From: Gammaproteobacteria bacterium
GTDB lineage: Bacteria; Pseudomonadota; Gammaproteobacteria; Acidiferrobacterales; Sulfurifustaceae
NCBI GenBank assembly: GCA_004298065.1
Contig: SCRL01000046.1
Location: 1 to 64,000, forward strand
Direction of reading: 5' to 3'
DNA length: 64,000 nucleotides
The first letter of the stretch is position 1. The number at the start of each line of letters is the position of its first letter. Positions 50,301-59,418 of the stretch are shown in pieces. The translations under genes and the position numbers were made by a program. Under the pieces are notes generated by a model. It did no database searches and was not told the origin of the DNA. It worked only from the letters and a program-made list of their open reading frames with translations.

Positions 50301-52307
50301 ATGAGAACGCGCCGGATCATTCTGAAACCGTGCGGCCTGGGAATTGACCAGCATCAAGTCATAATGACGATGGAAATGCTTTATCCATAGTGAAAGGGAA
50401 ATCGGTAGACGTCCCTCCCGGAACGCGCGCCAACCCTTACGAGCAGCGCTGTATAGAAACTGGGGCAGAAACGACAGGCCGCCGGACACAGCTCTTGTAC
50501 CGATCTTGATGCGCCGCGTGAAACACTTAACGCGCCTTCCATCCCTGAGAATCGCCGATATCTCGATAACAACCCAACCGCGTTGGGACCGATCCGGGAC
50601 AAAAATCCCCCCAAAACCCGAGGTCGCCGCTGCAGGAAATTCAGGATAGTTCTGGGCAACATCTTGCCTGGCGTATCCGTATGTGAGCGCGGTTTCCGGC
50701 AGATTACCAATTTTCAGACGCAAGGATTTAATAGGGGCATCCTTGGAAAACACCCACCCCGATACTGTTGCTAGATCCTGCATCACAATGCCACTTGGGC
50801 AAGGTGCGTCGAGACTACCGGCCAAATTCTGCTCAGGGTAGACCTCCCGAAATCCCGCCTCTTTAACAAAAGATAGTGATCTGAATTTAGTCACAAACTG
50901 TCTATACAACCAGCGTAAAAACCGACTCAAAGCGCGCAGTGGAGCCGTCAGCCGCCAAGAGGATGACGCCAGCATAAGTTGGCGTGTCGCTTCTGACTGC
51001 GTAATCGCCACAAATGCATGGTCTAATTCTCCCTGGAGGCGCTGGTTGTCTGCCTGTAGCCTGTCCACTTCTCCCTGGAGGCGGGGTTCATATCTAAGAT
51101 ATTTCTGATTACCAAACCACTTAAGTGCCGCCACAAAATCTGAAGAGAGGGGCCACCCTATTCCCATCTCCAGAACGCCCCCTCTTTTAAGATCTCTCAG
51201 AGATTCAATCGGTATCGGCAATTCAACATGGGGGTCACAGCCGGTTAGCAGCAACTGGTTTTCGGTATTTGCCGGATCCAGAAACAATATTTGCTGGTGC
51301 GGTCGACACATAAGCGATGCCATGTCACCGTCCCAAACCCACAGCATTTCACCGTCCCTGCCGCGTAATTGCATGCTGTGCAGATGAAGAAAACCGGGCC
51401 GATCGGCCAGATCCAGACGGATTGCTGTTGCCGCCTGCTCCATTGGCGGCACAAGAAGGCTGACAACCTGCCTCTCCTCCCCTATCACGCCACCTGCAAT
51501 CGCGCAGCGTTCATAAGAATAAGGCACATCCCCGGTGCGCCAGAATATCTGGCATCCAAACCGCAGCTTCTGCTCGGGAAACTCCTCAAATGCCTCCGGA
51601 TGGCTACCCGGCATTGCTTCAACGATAAACTGATATGTCAGCGCATCAGGCTGCGCCAGAATTGTCTTGTAAAGATTTTCCGGCAGCGTATCGAGATAAT
51701 GCTCGCGGAATTCTGTCTCGCGGAGATCGGCGGTCACCCTACTGAAACTCAAGACTGAAAACCCATGTTCCCTTAGAAGCCCGAACAAGCTTTTGCGTGT
51801 GAAAAAGCGAAGATGGGTGACATCCAATAACCCATCAGGACGATATGGAAACTCCCCTTTGATCAGACTGGCGATGATACCCGCATGGCCGATATTGGGT
51901 ATGGATAGGAGAGTGCGCCCGTTTTCAGCCAACAGGGATGGTAATTGGCTAAGAACCTTGCCGGGATCACGGAGATGTTCCAGAACGTCCGCACAGACGA
52001 TGTATTCGTAGTCATACCTCGCAAAGCGATCTACAAGATCCATTGACTCCACATCGCCAACCACGAGTTTCCTGTACCAGGGTCTGGCGATCTCTGCCTT
52101 CTCGGGATCAATTTCAATGCCATCCACAACGCATTGTTTCTGAGCGCTGAGGTATTTCCCCAGTGCTCCTGTTCCGGCTCCAATATCCAGCACTCGAGAG
52201 CACGGCTGGATGAGACGCGCGATTCTGGAGAGGGAGTCGTGTCCGTCAGGAGTAACGACTCTCTCGTAAATTGAATTATTTGACTCTTTGGAAGAACCGG
52301 GGATCAT
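47331..52307 (-). CDS. Giant methyltransferase-GT2-GT2-GT4 fusion protein
   Basis: 1658 residues. The order is a class I methyltransferase (residues 1-220, VLDIGAGTGALGKYL near 39); a beta-rich unassigned part; a short coiled coil near 405-440 (repeated LQGEVDRLQADNQ-like units); a basic segment; a first GT2 domain near 700 (ISIIVPVYNTP, LADDAST, DHDDVL); a second GT2 near 967 (VTIVIPTKDR, VDDRSS); and a GT4 domain from about 1247 (LLITHNLNLGGAP) to the C-terminus with FEESFPMVVLLAMAF. This looks like a multi-enzyme O-chain polymerase, possibly with its own terminal methylation module. Confidence 0.88.
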   Translation of the reverse strand: MIPGSSKESNNSIYERVVTPDGHDSLSRIARLIQPCSRVLDIGAGTGALGKYLSAQKQCVVDGIEIDPEKAEIARPWYRKLVVGDVESMDLVDRFARYDYEYIVCADVLEHLRDPGKVLSQLPSLLAENGRTLLSIPNIGHAGIIASLIKGEFPYRPDGLLDVTHLRFFTRKSLFGLLREHGFSVLSFSRVTADLRETEFREHYLDTLPENLYKTILAQPDALTYQFIVEAMPGSHPEAFEEFPEQKLRFGCQIFWRTGDVPYSYERCAIAGGVIGEERQVVSLLVPPMEQAATAIRLDLADRPGFLHLHSMQLRGRDGEMLWVWDGDMASLMCRPHQQILFLDPANTENQLLLTGCDPHVELPIPIESLRDLKRGGVLEMGIGWPLSSDFVAALKWFGNQKYLRYEPRLQGEVDRLQADNQRLQGELDHAFVAITQSEATRQLMLASSSWRLTAPLRALSRFLRWLYRQFVTKFRSLSFVKEAGFREVYPEQNLAGSLDAPCPSGIVMQDLATVSGWVFSKDAPIKSLRLKIGNLPETALTYGYARQDVAQNYPEFPAAATSGFGGIFVPDRSQRGWVVIEISAILRDGRRVKCFTRRIKIGTRAVSGGLSFLPQFLYSAARKGWRAFREGRLPISLSLWIKHFHRHYDLMLVNSQAARFQNDPARSHYSMDPYLRWIDTNRLTVKLVARMKVDAERLRVTGPIISIIVPVYNTPRVFLEEMIDSVISQIYPKWELCLADDASTQPHVREVLEKMAAKDDRIRIIYRSRNGHIVEATNSALGIASGEYVVLLDHDDVLPPDAILHIAECITRNPHVDWIYTDEDKIDKNGRHFDPQFKGGWNPEMAITHNFTHHLTAIRKSLVERVGGMRKGFEGAQDLDLFLRVAENTTADRIRHVPHVCYHWRSHGGSTASHGTQKSYIFDSAYRAINDALKRRALRAEPFLPPVAERHGMCLYQLKWHADLSATRKVTIVIPTKDRIDLLKRCISSLQKTVDDRFVKLLIVDDRSSEPRTLEYLGELEHEHVLQCRVIHPETNDEKFNYARLMNEAARHIDTPYMLQLNNDVEAIKPGWLEEMLGWMSIDNVAVVGARLLYPDGKIQHGGVVVGPRGGLADHQFHLLPQDEVGYLALPHAARNVSAVTGACMLTSTDLYRELNGFDENNLAVEYNDVDFCLRVIAKGKRIVYTPQATLLHLTSASRGMDYNPSEHINFVQRYHKFRDPFFNENIQIDSMRMTIDPRHFVHADRIGKLKVLLITHNLNLGGAPIVAYEFAKHFVTHGGYQVSLISPEDGPLRERYEALNIPIHILHDFPLLQETNAAELQSYLKTLGDLIDVGSFDLVVCNTLTTFWGLEMARMFNVPSIWHIHESTRIEVYNVFFEKSVRPLLCSCFMNANRVVFQAEATRRLFHDIEARGNFCTIPGGVPLERINAFRASHGKKRMRAKYGIDENCTVVTLIGTTCERKGQHVFLEAIQKLEKEYPDGLPDDLVFIMVGAIKGPYLDFLHERRKELGLDKVRIFDETKEIYDFYVLSDIFVCASFEESFPMVVLLAMAFELKIVSTDVFGIPEIISDGQDGRLVKPGDPAALGNAIYVCLNNPELSDRMARNAYAKVYRLFDNDKFLERHLLLTKEVSVEECAGAGFVATASEYAQPVSASVS

Positions 52308-52375
52308 AAAATGATGACTTGATCTTGACCAATATCGGCATAGCCTGGGTCAAGCGGAATATTTACCATTTCTCC

Positions 52376-53020
52376 CTATGAAATCCTTTTCAGATAGCCT
52401 CGCGGATTGAACGTCATCAGGAACTTTTCCCTGGATGGATCAATCTCGAAATCTTTATTCTTTTCTATAAATTTCTGCACCGCTTCATAAGGACCCGGGC
52501 CGAATGTAGGGTACGCTGGATGGCCATTGATGTTTGTGTCTTCAACAATCAGATAACTGCCTCGGGTAACCAAGGATGCGAGTAGTTTCAGTTCTCTGCT
52601 TACATGCTCTTCCGAATGGTCTGAATCCAGAATGACAAGCACTCTCTCCTTCTTCTTTACAGAATCAAATGCCTTTGCAACAGTCTCAGGATCGGAACTG
52701 GAACCATGAATGTAGGAAATTCTCTTGTGCGCAGGCCTTGGGCGTTTATCGATATCTATGGTTGCCACATGGCCGGCGCCAAAAAGATCACAGATATGTG
52801 CCAGATATAACGCGCTTCCGCCGGCATGGGTGCCTGTTTCAATAATTAGGTCAGGCCTGACTTCATACATTATTTCCTGATAGATCCAGAGATCCAGTGG
52901 GCATTTAAGACAGGAGGTGCCCATCCAATAGGTATTTTCGTAAATTCTTCCTGATGTGTCTGGACCGTTATAATAAAGTTCGTGAAACCTTTTAACGATC
53001 TTTTTCTCATTTTCCGTCAT
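52376..53020 (-). CDS. CmcI-like SAM-dependent methyltransferase
   Basis: 214 residues of the cephalosporin hydroxylase/rhamnosyl O-methyltransferase family: IIETGTHAGGSALYLA is motif I, LVILDSDHSEEHV carries the metal-binding Asp and His, and LIVEDTNINGHP follows. In glycan clusters such proteins O-methylate sugars. Position directly behind wzt and before the giant fusion makes chain-end methylation a reasonable inference. The DNA is AT-rich. Confidence 0.82.
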   Translation of the reverse strand: MTENEKKIVKRFHELYYNGPDTSGRIYENTYWMGTSCLKCPLDLWIYQEIMYEVRPDLIIETGTHAGGSALYLAHICDLFGAGHVATIDIDKRPRPAHKRISYIHGSSSDPETVAKAFDSVKKKERVLVILDSDHSEEHVSRELKLLASLVTRGSYLIVEDTNINGHPAYPTFGPGPYEAVQKFIEKNKDFEIDPSREKFLMTFNPRGYLKRIS

Positions 53021-53023
53021 TAT

Positions 53024-54358
53024 CTAGATCTTCCTGATGCTGATATCAGACATTGGTACGCCTACAAGCCCTGTACAAACACTGCTTGAATGCGACTTGA
53101 AAATCATAGCGTCGTGTATCCAGTGATGCTGTACATGGTTATCCTGTGTGCCTTCGGCAATTGCTGCGGCTAGTGAATATTCGCCCGCGGGAAGAATCGG
53201 CATCTGAAAGGAAAAGCGTGCCTCAACCATTTCTTCCTTGGCAAAACACTGCGGATTACCTGCATACGTAAGATACGTATTGTCAGAAAACAATGCTTGC
53301 CCCAATTTGTCTTTGACAATAAAGCCAATTATCAAAGATGAAATATCCTGCAACATCTTAACTTGTATTGTCAGACAGACCATTTCGCCGCCCACCACCC
53401 AAACGAGAGTATCGCCGGTCTCGCTTACGAGATTCACATTGGTGATCCTTGCGCCACCCTTGCCAAAAGCTGCCTTATCGGGGTTGAAAACAAAAATCTC
53501 GATATCATTCCTCAAGGGACTGGAGTTTATAAATTTCAGCCTTTGATCCTGCAAAGCTCCTTGCTGAGGCGCTCCTGCTGGCTTTTTGTTATCAACTCGG
53601 GCCACGGTTGACGGTCCCTGCTGAGTCTCGAAGTACGCCTCGAGATAAGCTTCACAAACTTCTTTAGCTGTCCCGGTACGTTGTACGCTTCCTTTATCGA
53701 GCCAAATTGAGCGATGGCACAGGTTGATGACTGATGCGCTGTCATGACTGACAAAAAGGATAGCACCCGATTCCCTGAACTTTCTCAGGAAACGCATACA
53801 CTTCTGTGTAAAAAAGGCATCACCCACCGCTAACGCTTCATCTACTATGAGAATATCCGCGTCAAGATGCGCCGCAACGGCGAAAGCGAGCCGCATGTAC
53901 ATACCGCTTGAATAAGACTTGACTGGTTGATCGATAAATTCCCCTATATCAGCAAAAGCGGCTATGTCATCAAATCTGGCATCTATCTCCTCGCTGGAAA
54001 GCCCCATGATTGCAGCATTCATGTAAGCATTTTCCCGGCCCGTGAATTCCGGGTTAAATCCTGCGCCCAATTCCAACAGCGCTGCGACGCGGCCACGGAT
54101 TTCCAGCTCTCCTGCTGTTGGGGTCAATATTCCACAGATCAGCTGCAACAACGTAGATTTGCCAGAACCATTGCGCCCGATGATACCGACGGTCTCGCCT
54201 TTTTTAACCTCGAACGAAACATCCTTTAGTGCCCAGAACTCACGATAAAACTGCTTGCGCCCCCGGAACAGCCCCTGTAGCAGGCGATGTTGCGGTTTGT
54301 CGTAGATCTGGTAGCACTTGCTTATGTTAGTAACGCGGATAGCCACGTCAGAGCACAT
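53024..54358 (-). CDS. wzt: O-antigen ABC exporter ATPase with C-terminal glycan-binding domain
   Basis: 444 residues from the ATG at 54358, backed by an excellent ribosome site (ggaggggg, 7 bases away); a TTG two codons upstream is less likely. Walker A is IGRNGSGKSTLLQL, the ABC signature region is SYSSGMYMRLAFA, and Walker B is DILIVDEALAVGD. The last 150 residues form the Wzt C-terminal beta-sandwich that reads the modified non-reducing chain end in several systems. It overlaps wzm by 11 bases. Confidence 0.93.
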   Translation of the reverse strand: MCSDVAIRVTNISKCYQIYDKPQHRLLQGLFRGRKQFYREFWALKDVSFEVKKGETVGIIGRNGSGKSTLLQLICGILTPTAGELEIRGRVAALLELGAGFNPEFTGRENAYMNAAIMGLSSEEIDARFDDIAAFADIGEFIDQPVKSYSSGMYMRLAFAVAAHLDADILIVDEALAVGDAFFTQKCMRFLRKFRESGAILFVSHDSASVINLCHRSIWLDKGSVQRTGTAKEVCEAYLEAYFETQQGPSTVARVDNKKPAGAPQQGALQDQRLKFINSSPLRNDIEIFVFNPDKAAFGKGGARITNVNLVSETGDTLVWVVGGEMVCLTIQVKMLQDISSLIIGFIVKDKLGQALFSDNTYLTYAGNPQCFAKEEMVEARFSFQMPILPAGEYSLAAAIAEGTQDNHVQHHWIHDAMIFKSHSSSVCTGLVGVPMSDISIRKI

Positions 54359-55172
54359 CGGCAAACCCCCTCCGCGTTTTCTGGAACCAGGCTAGACCTA
54401 ACGAGGCAACCAACAGACTGGCCATAAAATAAACGGACAACCCCAGCCAGTCCGGATATTTCCCCCAGATCAGTACGTCCCGCGCTTGTTCAATGACAAA
54501 CGTTAACGGATTAATGTACAACAAGGGGCGATAACTTTCCGGAAGCGCTGAAACTGGGTAAAAGACGGGAGATAGAAACAGCATTACGTTTGTAACGATG
54601 CCGATTGTTTGCCCTACATCGCGCAGGAAGACACCTATAGACGCTAAGAACCAGGACAGCCCCATTGTCAAAAGGATCAGCGGGATAATTACCAAAGGGA
54701 GAAATATTGCTGTCCAATAGATATAGAAATGAGCCGTAAAAAAGGCGGCGAGAAACACTGCCATGCTGGCAAGCGAATGAAAAAGCGTTGATCCCATGGC
54801 TACCCAAGGCAGAATCTCCAATGGGAAAACGACCTTTTTGACGTAGTTGCTATTGCTTAGAATCAGTACCGGTGACCGGTTCACGCATTCTGCGAATAAA
54901 CCATGAATAATGATACCGACGAACAGAATCAGTGCAAACTCGGTCTTGTTGGCATTCTCTTCTACCCATCTCACCTTGAAGGCAACGCTGAACACGAAGG
55001 TATAGACAACAAGCATCAATATGGGGTTGAAGAACGACCATAAAATACCCATCATGGAGCCACGGTAGCGTCCGATGACCTCACGCTTGGTCATTTGCCA
55101 AATTAAGCCGCGGTGTCGCCAAAAACTGGTGAGAATCTCAGCGAGCGGCGCCAAAAACAACCTGCTGTTCAT
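54348..55172 (-). CDS. wzm: O-antigen ABC exporter permease
   Basis: 274 residues from the ATG at 55172, which overlaps the rfbD stop as ATGA; an upstream in-frame ATG is less likely. ABC-2 family with six membrane segments, starting LIWQMTKREVIGRYRGS. With Wzt it exports the undecaprenyl-linked polymer to the periplasm for ligation to lipid A core. Confidence 0.93.
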   Translation of the reverse strand: MNSRLFLAPLAEILTSFWRHRGLIWQMTKREVIGRYRGSMMGILWSFFNPILMLVVYTFVFSVAFKVRWVEENANKTEFALILFVGIIIHGLFAECVNRSPVLILSNSNYVKKVVFPLEILPWVAMGSTLFHSLASMAVFLAAFFTAHFYIYWTAIFLPLVIIPLILLTMGLSWFLASIGVFLRDVGQTIGIVTNVMLFLSPVFYPVSALPESYRPLLYINPLTFVIEQARDVLIWGKYPDWLGLSVYFMASLLVASLGLAWFQKTRRGFADVL

Positions 55173-56089
55173 GGCAGGAAATTTTCCATACATAGCCGCA
55201 AGCCGCTTTCCCATCCTTGCATCGTCAATCCAAATACGCGATGGAGCTTGTCGCAGGACATAATCGAATAGGCCGGCCTACTGGCAGGCAAGGGATATTC
55301 TGAAGTGGGGATAGGTATCAGCTTCGGCGTGGGTCGATCCAGCGCGTGCATGGTGTTAATGCCGACACCGAAAGGAATTTCAAATGCTGCTTTCGCGAAG
55401 CCATACCATGACGTTTGCCCGCCTGCCGTCAAATGATAAATGCCGCTGATATCAGCCAGAGGCATGGCATGTGACGTAAAGCGATCAGATAGTTGCACAA
55501 GGATTTGCAAAGTGGACTCTGCAATCATACGGCTCCAAGTAGGCGCGCCGATTTGATCATTTACAATCTTAAGCTCGTCTCGTTCCGCGGCTAAACGCAG
55601 GATGGTGAGTAAAAAATTTCTACCGCGCGCGCCATAAACCCAACTGGTACGAAGAATCAGATGCGGAACGCCGACAGCCTGAATCGCTCGCTCTCCCGCG
55701 AGTTTAGTCTTGCCGTATACGTTGATCGGATGAGGAACATCGGTTTCTATGTATGGCTTCGCTTTTGCGCCATCGAAAACGTAGTCGGTTGAATAATGAA
55801 CGACACCAGCGCCAAGCCGCTTGGCTTCTTCGGCAATGATGCCGGGCGCGTCGCCATTGACGGCCATCGCCAGGCTGTGATCGGATTCAGCCTTGTCGAC
55901 GGCAGTGTAGGCCGCAGCGTTCACAATGATATTCGGCCTTGCATTCCGGATTGCGTTTCGAATCGAGTCTGGACTGGCGAGGTCCATTCCCTGGCGATCG
56001 AGGGCAATCACATTCCCCAAGGTCGCCAGCGTACGCTGAAGCTCCCAGCCCACCTGACCGTTCTTTCCCGTGAGCAGTATTCGAGTCAC
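55169..56089 (-). CDS. rfbD: dTDP-4-dehydrorhamnose reductase
   Basis: 306 residues. NAD(P) site LLTGKNGQVGWELQRTL, catalytic region STDYVFDG and VYGKTKLAGE. Last step of dTDP-L-rhamnose synthesis. It is linked by ATGA overlaps to rfbC upstream and wzm downstream. Confidence 0.95.
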   Translation of the reverse strand: MTRILLTGKNGQVGWELQRTLATLGNVIALDRQGMDLASPDSIRNAIRNARPNIIVNAAAYTAVDKAESDHSLAMAVNGDAPGIIAEEAKRLGAGVVHYSTDYVFDGAKAKPYIETDVPHPINVYGKTKLAGERAIQAVGVPHLILRTSWVYGARGRNFLLTILRLAAERDELKIVNDQIGAPTWSRMIAESTLQILVQLSDRFTSHAMPLADISGIYHLTAGGQTSWYGFAKAAFEIPFGVGINTMHALDRPTPKLIPIPTSEYPLPASRPAYSIMSCDKLHRVFGLTMQGWESGLRLCMENFLP

Positions 56090-56631
56090 GGGTACAGCTC
56101 GGCGTTTTTCAGATTACGCCCAGCTTCGTCCTTGGCGGAAACAATGGGGTTACCCTCCAGCGGCCAGCCGATCGCAATATCAGGATCGCACCAGTGGATA
56201 CAGCGTTCATGCGTTGGCGCCCAGTAGTCCGTGGTCTTGTAGAGAAACTCGGCGGTTTCGGAAAGCACAAGAAAACCATGCGCAAAACCGGGAGGGATCC
56301 AGATCATGCGCTTATTCTCTGCTGAAAGATTGAAGCCAGCCCAATTGCCAAAGCTCGATGAGCTCCTTCTAATGTCGACAACGACGTCGAATACTTCGCC
56401 GGAGACTACTCGAACCAGTTTTCCCTGAGGTTGCTTAATCTGATAGTGAAGGCCTCTTAAAACATTCCGGGAGGATTTGGAGTGGTTGTCCTGCACGAAT
56501 TCCGTCGTGATACCAGTCCCCTTCAATAGTTTCTTGTTATAACTCTCAAAAAAGAACCCGCGATCGTCGCTGAAAACTCTGGGTTCCAGAATCAAAACAC
56601 CGGGCAGGGATGCTTCCGTTATCTTCATCAC
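56086..56631 (-). CDS. rfbC: dTDP-4-dehydrorhamnose 3,5-epimerase
   Basis: 181 residues. [28 protein letters not shown] with the catalytic His, and [15 protein letters not shown] are intact. Third step of the rhamnose pathway. Overlaps both neighbours by 4 bases. Confidence 0.95.
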   Translation of the reverse strand: MMKITEASLPGVLILEPRVFSDDRGFFFESYNKKLLKGTGITTEFVQDNHSKSSRNVLRGLHYQIKQPQGKLVRVVSGEVFDVVVDIRRSSSSFGNWAGFNLSAENKRMIWIPPGFAHGFLVLSETAEFLYKTTDYWAPTHERCIHWCDPDIAIGWPLEGNPIVSAKDEAGRNLKNAELYP

Positions 56632-57509
56632 ATGATCCGTTCGCGCAATATCCCCAACAGGTATTGCCCATAACCATTCTTGCCTAAGGGAGCCGCAAGC
56701 GCCTCAAGTTGTGACGCTGTGATATAGCCCATGCGATATACAATCTCCTCGGGGCAGGCAATCTTAAGCCCCTGACGGCGCTCGATGGTCTCGATGAAGT
56801 GGGACGCCTCGAGCAAGGATTCGTGCGTGCCGGTATCGAGCCAGGCAACTCCCCGCCCTATCGGAATGACCTCGAGTTTATCTCTCGTCAGGTACGAGAT
56901 ATTTACATCGGTGATCTCGAGTTCGCCGCGGTCGGAGGGTTTTATGGATTTGGCAACATCCACGATCTCGTTGTCATAAAAATACAGCCCTGTGACAGCG
57001 TATCTCGACTTTGGGATATTGGGCTTTTCCTCGATTGAAAGTGCGCGACCCTGCTTGTCGAACTCGACCACGCCATAGCGTCCAGGATCGTGCACGTGAT
57101 AGGCAAAAACCGTGGCGCCCAGCGTCTTCTCGCATGCCAGGCGCAGGTCACGCCCGAATGAGTGGCCGTAAAAAATGTTATCGCCGAGCACAAGCGCGCA
57201 GGGGTTTGAACCGACAAAGCGCTCGCCGATCAGGAATGCCTGGGCAATACCGCCGGGCGAGGGCTGCACAGCGTAGGAGATGTTAATACCCCACTGGCTC
57301 CCGTCTCCCAATAGCTGCTCGAAGCGAGGCGTGTCCTGTGGCGTTGAAATGACAAGGATGTCCCGTATGCCAGCCAGCAAAAGCGTAGACAAGGGATAAT
57401 AAATCATCGGCTTGTCGTATATCGGCAGCAACTGCTTCGATACTGCCTGCGTCACAGGATAAAGACGAGTCCCCGATCCGCCGGCCAGGATGATACCCTT
57501 TCTATTCAT
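56628..57509 (-). CDS. rfbA: Glucose-1-phosphate thymidylyltransferase
   Basis: 293 residues from the ATG at 57509. The nucleotide loop [36 protein letters not shown] and VLGDNIFYG are present. First step of dTDP-L-rhamnose synthesis. Overlaps rfbB by ATGA. Confidence 0.96.
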   Translation of the reverse strand: MNRKGIILAGGSGTRLYPVTQAVSKQLLPIYDKPMIYYPLSTLLLAGIRDILVISTPQDTPRFEQLLGDGSQWGINISYAVQPSPGGIAQAFLIGERFVGSNPCALVLGDNIFYGHSFGRDLRLACEKTLGATVFAYHVHDPGRYGVVEFDKQGRALSIEEKPNIPKSRYAVTGLYFYDNEIVDVAKSIKPSDRGELEITDVNISYLTRDKLEVIPIGRGVAWLDTGTHESLLEASHFIETIERRQGLKIACPEEIVYRMGYITASQLEALAAPLGKNGYGQYLLGILRERIM

Positions 57510-58603
57510 ACACCCCGATCTCCATACTGCTTGGCGGTCCATTCTCGATAGGCGCCGCTGGTAACGTTGCCAACCCAGTTAGTATTATCCAGATACCAGA
57601 GTACGGTCTTGCGGATACCCGTCTCGAAGGTTTCGGTTGGACGCCAGCCGAGCTCGCGCTCTATCTTGCGGGCGTCGATAGCATAACGTCGGTCGTGGCC
57701 GGGCCGATCCTTAACGAAGGTGATAAGCGAGGCGTAAGGGGTGATACGTGAAGAGTGATAAGTAACTGGTTTTAACTCATCCAGTATTTTGCAGACCGTC
57801 TGCACGACATCGAGATTTGTCTTCTCGTTATAGCCGCCAATGTTGTAGGTTTCGCCCGGCTGTCCCGCCTCGATCACCCGACGGATCGCGCTGCAATGAT
57901 CGGCCACATAGAGCCAATCGCGAATTTGCTGGCCATCGCCATACACCGGCAGCGGTTTGCCCGCCAAGGCATTGTGGATGCACAGCGGAATCAGTTTTTC
58001 CGGAAACTGATAAGGGCCGTAGTTGTTCGAGCAATTGGTGGTCAATACCGGCAGACCATACGTACGGTAATAGGCGCGCACCAGGTGGTCAGCTGCCGCC
58101 TTGCTGGCGGAGTAAGGGCTGTTTGGTTCGTAGCGATGGCTTTCCTGAAAAGCGGGCGCGCCCGGTTCAAGCGAACCATAAACCTCATCGGTGGATACAT
58201 GCAGGAAACGGAAGCTCGTTCGCTCTCCTTCCGGCAAGCCGCTCCAGTATGCACGCGCTGCCTCGAGCAAGCGGAAGCTGCCCACGATATTGGTCTGTAT
58301 GAAATCGCCAGGCCCATGGATAGAGCGGTCGACGTGACTTTCGGCGGCAAAATTGACGACAGCGAATGGCCGGTGTTCTGCAAACAACCGCTCGACCAGT
58401 TTGGTGTCCGCAATATCGCCGCGCACAAACGTATGCCGCGAATCGTTGTAAATATTCGCGAGATTGGCGAGATTTCCGGCGTAGGTCAGCTTGTCTAGAT
58501 TAACCACCGGTCCTTTCCCGCAGGCCAACCATTCGAGAACGAAATTGGAACCGATAAACCCGGCGCCCCCGGTCACAAAGATCGGCTTGCTTATCATAGT
58601 CAT
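57506..58603 (-). CDS. rfbB: dTDP-glucose 4,6-dehydratase
   Basis: 365 residues from the ATG at 58603; codons at 58597 and 58621 are alternatives. NAD site [13 protein letters not shown], catalytic STDEVYGSL and [13 protein letters not shown]. Second step of dTDP-L-rhamnose synthesis and first gene of the rfbBACD-wzm-wzt operon. A perfect inverted repeat lies just upstream (58615-58631). Confidence 0.95.
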   Translation of the reverse strand: MTMISKPIFVTGGAGFIGSNFVLEWLACGKGPVVNLDKLTYAGNLANLANIYNDSRHTFVRGDIADTKLVERLFAEHRPFAVVNFAAESHVDRSIHGPGDFIQTNIVGSFRLLEAARAYWSGLPEGERTSFRFLHVSTDEVYGSLEPGAPAFQESHRYEPNSPYSASKAAADHLVRAYYRTYGLPVLTTNCSNNYGPYQFPEKLIPLCIHNALAGKPLPVYGDGQQIRDWLYVADHCSAIRRVIEAGQPGETYNIGGYNEKTNLDVVQTVCKILDELKPVTYHSSRITPYASLITFVKDRPGHDRRYAIDARKIERELGWRPTETFETGIRKTVLWYLDNTNWVGNVTSGAYREWTAKQYGDRGV

Positions 58604-59418
58604 AGGACATCCGACATACATTTAATGTATGCAGCGCGCAAAACCAAACATGCTACGACCTGCAGCGGCTGGGCTCTGCACCGATTCACGTCATTCCACC
58701 GCTATGGCCAGAACCGGACTACGCCAGAAACCGAAGCCGGTAGTCACTGGGTTATCGTCCACATCAGACTCGCGCACTCCATGTCATCACCTCACCGGCC
58801 ACGCAGGCGACGGAGCAAGGCCCGCGACACAGGATGGTAGCCACGTTTTGTAGAGTTCGGGTAAAAACGATCATTTCGCCACCACGCGGGTGGTACAGCG
58901 CCGTGCCAAAGCGCAGTTAAAGTTATCCGCGGCATCAGTACTCTACCGCGGATGGCGTCTTTCGGCGTGACCGGCCAATTCAACGCCAGATTGAGAGAAG
59001 AAACGGCGGCTACGTATGGTCGCTGTGAGTTGGCGAGAGCTCGATGTTCGAGCAGGTGTGGTGCGCTGCGAATCTGTTGGACCGCACGCCTCCACCCTGT
59101 TTGCCAGCAGAAACCGGCTCATATGCTTATTATTTGCTTCCTTACTGCTTGTTCCCCACCGCACAATCCCCGAAAAATCTTACATGAGCTCGCCTTTCGC
59201 GGTCAACGAAATTCCCGACTGCTTCCGAACACATTTAGGCACACGCACATTCGCCTGTCGTCGCAATCGCGCATATTTCATATCCAGCGTTTCACAACGG
59301 CCACGAGTTGGGCTTATTTGTTTATACGCCAAATGGATGATGCCGCCTATGGCCGGAACCAACCTCCGCCGATTCCCGTGCTACCTTTTTTAGTGCGATT
59401 CTCTTCGCATGCCAAAAA
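58604..59418. other. Long noncoding gap upstream of rfbB
   Basis: 815 bases between the rfbB start and the cysC stop. Open frames on both strands here lack recognisable motifs. Two inverted repeats stand out: 58615-58631 and the pair atccgcgg/ccgcggat at 58925-58932 and 58946-58953. The rfb operon promoter must lie here or upstream, but I could not place it and found no JUMPstart/ops element. Confidence 0.6.
58615..58631. promoter_or_regulatory. Inverted repeat next to the rfbB start
   Basis: catacat-tta-atgtatg is a perfect 7-bp inverted repeat. It begins 12 bases upstream of the chosen rfbB ATG, close to the ribosome site, so it could be an operator or a translation-limiting hairpin. No regulator is assigned. 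Confidence 0.45.

Noticed and set aside
58604-59418. Possible small genes on either strand in the rfbB-cysC gap
   Set aside because: Frames of 60-200 codons exist but none has a recognisable motif, good ribosome site or coherent composition.
58604-59418. JUMPstart/ops element for RfaH control of the O-antigen operon
   Set aside because: No GGCGGTAGC-like sequence found on the minus strand in this gap.
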